Assembly: GCF_001435195.1 (NCBI RefSeq)
Contig: NZ_AZFQ01000019.1
Location: 48,727-112,726 of the forward strand
Reading direction: 5' to 3'
Length of the DNA: 64,000 nucleotides
DNA from: Liquorilactobacillus satsumensis DSM 16230 = JCM 12392
GTDB lineage: Bacteria > Bacillota > Bacilli > Lactobacillales > Lactobacillaceae
The position numbers and the translations under genes were made by a program. A model generated the notes under the pieces. That model saw only the letters and a list, made by a program, of their open reading frames with translations. It was not told the DNA's origin and searched no databases. Numbering within the stretch: the stretch's first letter is position 1; each line of letters opens with the position of its first letter. This document shows, piece by piece, positions 60,929 through 64,000 of the stretch.

Positions 60929-63724
60929 ATGAGAATTAAAGAAACTTTAAATTTGGGAAAAACAAAATTCCCAATGCGCGGAAACTTACCCGTGCGCGAA
61001 GCTGAAAGACAAACTGAATGGGAAGAAAATAAGGTTTATGAACGACGTCAAAAATTAAATGAAGGCAAGCCAAGCTTTGTTTTGCATGATGGCCCTCCAT
61101 ATGCTAACGGAAATATTCATATGGGGCATGCGCTTAACAAAATTACCAAAGATTTCATTGTGCGTTCGAAATCTATGATGGGCTTCCGTGCACCATATGT
61201 CCCTGGCTGGGATACGCATGGTCTGCCGATCGAACAGCAGTTGAAAAAGGCGGGGGTTGATCGGAAAGCATTGTCAGTTGCCGATTTTCGTGAAAAGTGC
61301 CGAGAGTATGCACTAGAGCAAGTTGACAAACAAAGAACTGATTTCAAGCGTCTTGGGGTTGCCGGTGAATGGGATAATCCATATGTAACACTCGACCCAT
61401 CATTTGAAGCACAGGAGATTCGTGTTTTTGGCAAGATGGCGGAATTGGGCTTGATTTATAAAGGTAAAAAGCCAGTCTTTTGGTCATGGTCTTCTGAATC
61501 AGCACTAGCAGAGGCGGAAGTAGAGTATCATGATGTAACTTCGCCGTCTGCTTTTTATGGCGAACAAGTTGTTGATGGTAAAGGAGTTTTAGATACTGAT
61601 ACGTACATGGTCGTTTGGACAACCACACCATGGACAATTCCGGCTTCAGAAGGAATTACAGTTGACAAAGATTTTGATTATGCAGTTGTACAACCTGCAG
61701 GTGATCAGCGTAAATATGTGATTGCAACAGAACTGGTAAAAAATTGTGCCGAATTATTTGGTTGGGAAAAGTATGAGATTGTTAAGCAGCTTAAAGGAGC
61801 AGCTTTGGAATATGTCACCGCACAGCATCCCTTCTATCCTGAACGTAAGTTGCTAACGATGCTCGGCGATTTTGTCACGCTTGATTCTGGGACCGGTCTA
61901 GTGCATACGGCTCCTGGTTTTGGGGAAGATGACTTTAATGTCGGTAAGCAATATGGCTTGGATATTTATGTTCCAGTAGATGATAAGGGTTATTTGACTG
62001 AAGATGCTGGTCCTGATTTTGCACATGTTTTCTATGATGATGCAAATCAGATTTCATTGGATAAGTTAAAAGCAGCCGGATTGCTTTTGAAATTCATGCC
62101 GTTGGAGCATAGCTATCCATTTGACTGGCGAACCAAAAAACCGATTATTTTCCGTGCAACTCCGCAATGGTTTGCTTCCGTTGGAAAGATTCGGACCCAG
62201 ATTTTAGATGCAATTGATGAAGTTAAATTTTTCCCAGATTGGGGTCAAAAACGGTTGCATAACATGATTCGTGATCGTGGTGACTGGGTAATTTCACGTC
62301 AGCGGGTCTGGGGCGTGCCACTACCAATTTTCTATGGTGAAGATGGCGAAGCAATTATCACTAAAGAAACGGTAGCACATGTAGCTGATTTAATTGAAAA
62401 ACACGGGTCGAACATCTGGTTCCAGCGAGAAGCCAAAGACTTATTGCCTGCTGGATTCACCAGTGAGCACTCACCACACGGTCAGTTTACAAAAGAAACT
62501 GATATTATGGATGTTTGGTTTGATTCTGGTTCTTCACATCAAGGAGTTTTGGCGCAACGTGATTATTTGACTTATCCAAGTGACATGTATCTTGAAGGTT
62601 CCGACCAATACCGTGGCTGGTTCAATTCAAGTTTGATTACGAGCGTTGCCTTTTCAGGAAAGGCACCGTACAAACAGATTCTTTCACAAGGATTCACCCT
62701 TGATGGTGAAGGCCGCAAGATGAGCAAGTCGCTGGGAAATACGATTGTTCCAGCTAAAGTCATTCAACAAATGGGCGCTGAAATCATTCGTTTGTGGGTA
62801 TTGAGTGTCGATTCCTCGGCCGATGTTCGGGTTTCGATGGATAGCTTTAAACAAATCTCCGAATCCTACCGTAAAATTCGGAATACTATTCGTTTCATGT
62901 TGGCTAATACGACTGATTTTGATCCGGCACATGATACAGTTGCTTTTGATGATCTTGAAGCGCTTGACCAGTATATGGAAATCAAGGTTAATAAGTTCAC
63001 TAAAGAAGTGCTGGACGATTATGCTGTTTATGACTTCATGGATATCTATAAGAAACTGATTAACTTTGTTTCTGTGGAACTTTCAGCTTTTTATCTGGAC
63101 ATCGCCAAAGATGTTGTTTACATTGAAAGCGCAGATGCGCGTAAACGGCGTTCGATGCAGACGGTTTTATATGACGTGGTAGTCAGACTTACAAAATTAT
63201 TAACACCAATTTTGCCGCATACCACAGAGGAAATCTGGAATTATCTAAAGGAACCTGAAGATTATGTTCAACTGGCTGAAATGCCTCAAGTACAGCATTT
63301 CAATGCGGAAGAAAAAATTACTGCACGTTGGGAAGAATTCTTGAAAGTGCGGACGGATGTTTTAAAAGCGTTGGAAGAAGCCCGCGATCAGAAGTTGATT
63401 GGTAAGTCATTTGAGGCGCATGTAACACTTTATGCAGATGAGCCTACGCAGGAATTACTGGCCGCACTTGGAACTAATGTCCGTCAAGTCTTAATTGTCT
63501 CAGCACTTGATGTTAAAGAACTTGCACAGGCACCAGCCACTGCTGTTAAATACCATGAGGTTGCACTTACAGTTGAGCATGCTGATGGCAAGGTTTGTCC
63601 ACGTTGTCGGATGATTAAAGAAGATGTTGGGACCGATGCTGACTTGCCATTGTTGTGTGCAAGTTGTGCTGCTTTGGTAAGAGCTGATTATCCTGCAGCA
63701 GTTGCAGAAGGCTTAACAGAATAA
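60929..63724 (+). CDS. ileS: Isoleucyl-tRNA synthetase
   Basis: A 931-aa class I synthetase. The HIGH motif is in [16 protein letters not shown] near residue 57-72 and KMSKS in [10 protein letters not shown] near 597. The CP1 editing domain (about 190-400) has [12 protein letters not shown], and the C-terminus has a zinc motif CPRC...CASC near 890-910. The length matches the bacterial-type IleRS of Firmicutes. It is controlled by the T-box leader and preceded by AAAAGGAG. Repeat copy C lies 130 bp beyond its stop. Confidence 0.97.
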   Translation: MRIKETLNLGKTKFPMRGNLPVREAERQTEWEENKVYERRQKLNEGKPSFVLHDGPPYANGNIHMGHALNKITKDFIVRSKSMMGFRAPYVPGWDTHGLPIEQQLKKAGVDRKALSVADFREKCREYALEQVDKQRTDFKRLGVAGEWDNPYVTLDPSFEAQEIRVFGKMAELGLIYKGKKPVFWSWSSESALAEAEVEYHDVTSPSAFYGEQVVDGKGVLDTDTYMVVWTTTPWTIPASEGITVDKDFDYAVVQPAGDQRKYVIATELVKNCAELFGWEKYEIVKQLKGAALEYVTAQHPFYPERKLLTMLGDFVTLDSGTGLVHTAPGFGEDDFNVGKQYGLDIYVPVDDKGYLTEDAGPDFAHVFYDDANQISLDKLKAAGLLLKFMPLEHSYPFDWRTKKPIIFRATPQWFASVGKIRTQILDAIDEVKFFPDWGQKRLHNMIRDRGDWVISRQRVWGVPLPIFYGEDGEAIITKETVAHVADLIEKHGSNIWFQREAKDLLPAGFTSEHSPHGQFTKETDIMDVWFDSGSSHQGVLAQRDYLTYPSDMYLEGSDQYRGWFNSSLITSVAFSGKAPYKQILSQGFTLDGEGRKMSKSLGNTIVPAKVIQQMGAEIIRLWVLSVDSSADVRVSMDSFKQISESYRKIRNTIRFMLANTTDFDPAHDTVAFDDLEALDQYMEIKVNKFTKEVLDDYAVYDFMDIYKKLINFVSVELSAFYLDIAKDVVYIESADARKRRSMQTVLYDVVVRLTKLLTPILPHTTEEIWNYLKEPEDYVQLAEMPQVQHFNAEEKITARWEEFLKVRTDVLKALEEARDQKLIGKSFEAHVTLYADEPTQELLAALGTNVRQVLIVSALDVKELAQAPATAVKYHEVALTVEHADGKVCPRCRMIKEDVGTDADLPLLCASCAALVRADYPAAVAEGLTE

Positions 63725-63852
63725 AAAGGAAGTACAAGGCAGCGGTTGCAGACTTTGAAAACTAACAGCAATTTGTAAAGTAGTTACAATTTGGTTAACT
63801 TAATTTACAGTTGCTGGTTAGGTTACATTATAAATACGCAATAAAACTAGGA

Positions 63853-64000
63853 GAAGTGTGACATAAGTTGTTAAAACTTGTGGACTGACATAAATTACGA
63901 ACGTAAAGTGTATTTTATTATGAGTAATTCGAAGTTAGACAAGCAATTTTGACTTATGGAACACGTTTATCCGGAATAAAAGAGGGGCTGTGACAAAATT
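63853..64000 (+). repeat. Dispersed structured repeat, copy C (diverged, cut by window end)
   Basis: The core spans 63856-63964 and continues into GTTTATCCGGAATAAAAG and the start of a GGGGCTGTGACAAAA terminator arm that runs off the window. The right half from TATGAGTAATTC is nearly identical to copies A and B except for a 4-base block (GGAG replaced by AAGC). The left half differs at many positions, yet keeps the GTGTGACATAAGT end complementary to the right end. It lies after ileS; the 276 bases from the ileS stop to the window end hold nothing else recognised. Confidence 0.8.

Overview
The window is AT-rich chromosomal DNA from a low-GC Gram-positive bacterium, almost certainly a member of the Lactobacillaceae. 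The reasons are the gene order (PBP2b-rpmG-fthC-rhomboid-yqgQ-glcK; miaA-ynbB-glnR-glnA; gmk-rpoZ-coaBC-priA-fmt-rsmB-stp-prkC-rsgA-rpe-thiN; fakA-recG-plsX-acpP-rnc-smc-ftsY-ylxM-ffh; a dcw cluster running into ileS), strong AGGAGG-type ribosome binding sites, TTG/GTG starts, and small lineage proteins of the DUF3042, DUF4044 and DUF3397 types. MurE lies inside the dcw cluster and carries the DNPR motif typical of meso-diaminopimelate-adding enzymes. This fits a meso-DAP lactobacillus (for example a Liquorilactobacillus or Ligilactobacillus type), but the genus assignment is only a suggestion.

Layout. 1-1372 (minus): 5' part of a YfhO-family membrane protein, cut by the window edge. 1.6-7.0 kb: cell-wall PBP, ribosomal protein L33, folate, rhomboid, YqgQ, glucokinase and rhodanese-like genes, ending at a terminator shared with a convergent small DUF3042 gene. 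7.4-11.4 kb: miaA, a PLP enzyme of the aluminium-resistance family, and glnR-glnA behind a perfect GlnR box. 11.6-11.9 kb (minus): a 107-aa protein whose promoter carries two identical SOS (LexA) boxes. 12.1-24.0 kb: a long housekeeping operon series including the Stp/PrkC phosphatase-kinase pair. 24.1 kb (minus): rpmB. 24.5-39.5 kb: Asp23-like protein, FakA, RecG, fatty acid synthesis (PlsX, ACP), RNase III, SMC, SRP components, rpsP-khpA-rimM-trmD, then rplS.

40.1-41.3 kb is the accessory spot. It holds a divergent XRE repressor plus ImmA-type metallopeptidase (minus) and a Cro-like HTH protein (plus), with operator-like palindromes between them, as in phage or ICE lysogeny switches but with no integrase nearby. 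It is followed by a structured repeat element. Two copies of this element (41358 and 45449) are identical over 123 bp and flank DUF4044-asnB-lysC-DUF3397. A third, diverged copy lies after ileS at the end of the window. Each copy is followed by a TGTGACAAAA-type terminator hairpin. This repeat family is the best candidate in the window for something not well described.

45.8-63.7 kb is the division and cell-wall cluster mraZ-rsmH-ftsL-pbpB-murE-mraY-murD-murG-divIB-ftsA-ftsZ-sepF-ylmG-ylmH-divIVA, then ileS under a T-box leader. Upstream of mraZ five GTGG motifs are phased about every 10 bp, a probable MraZ operator. No rRNA, tRNA, CRISPR array, transposase or integrase was seen.
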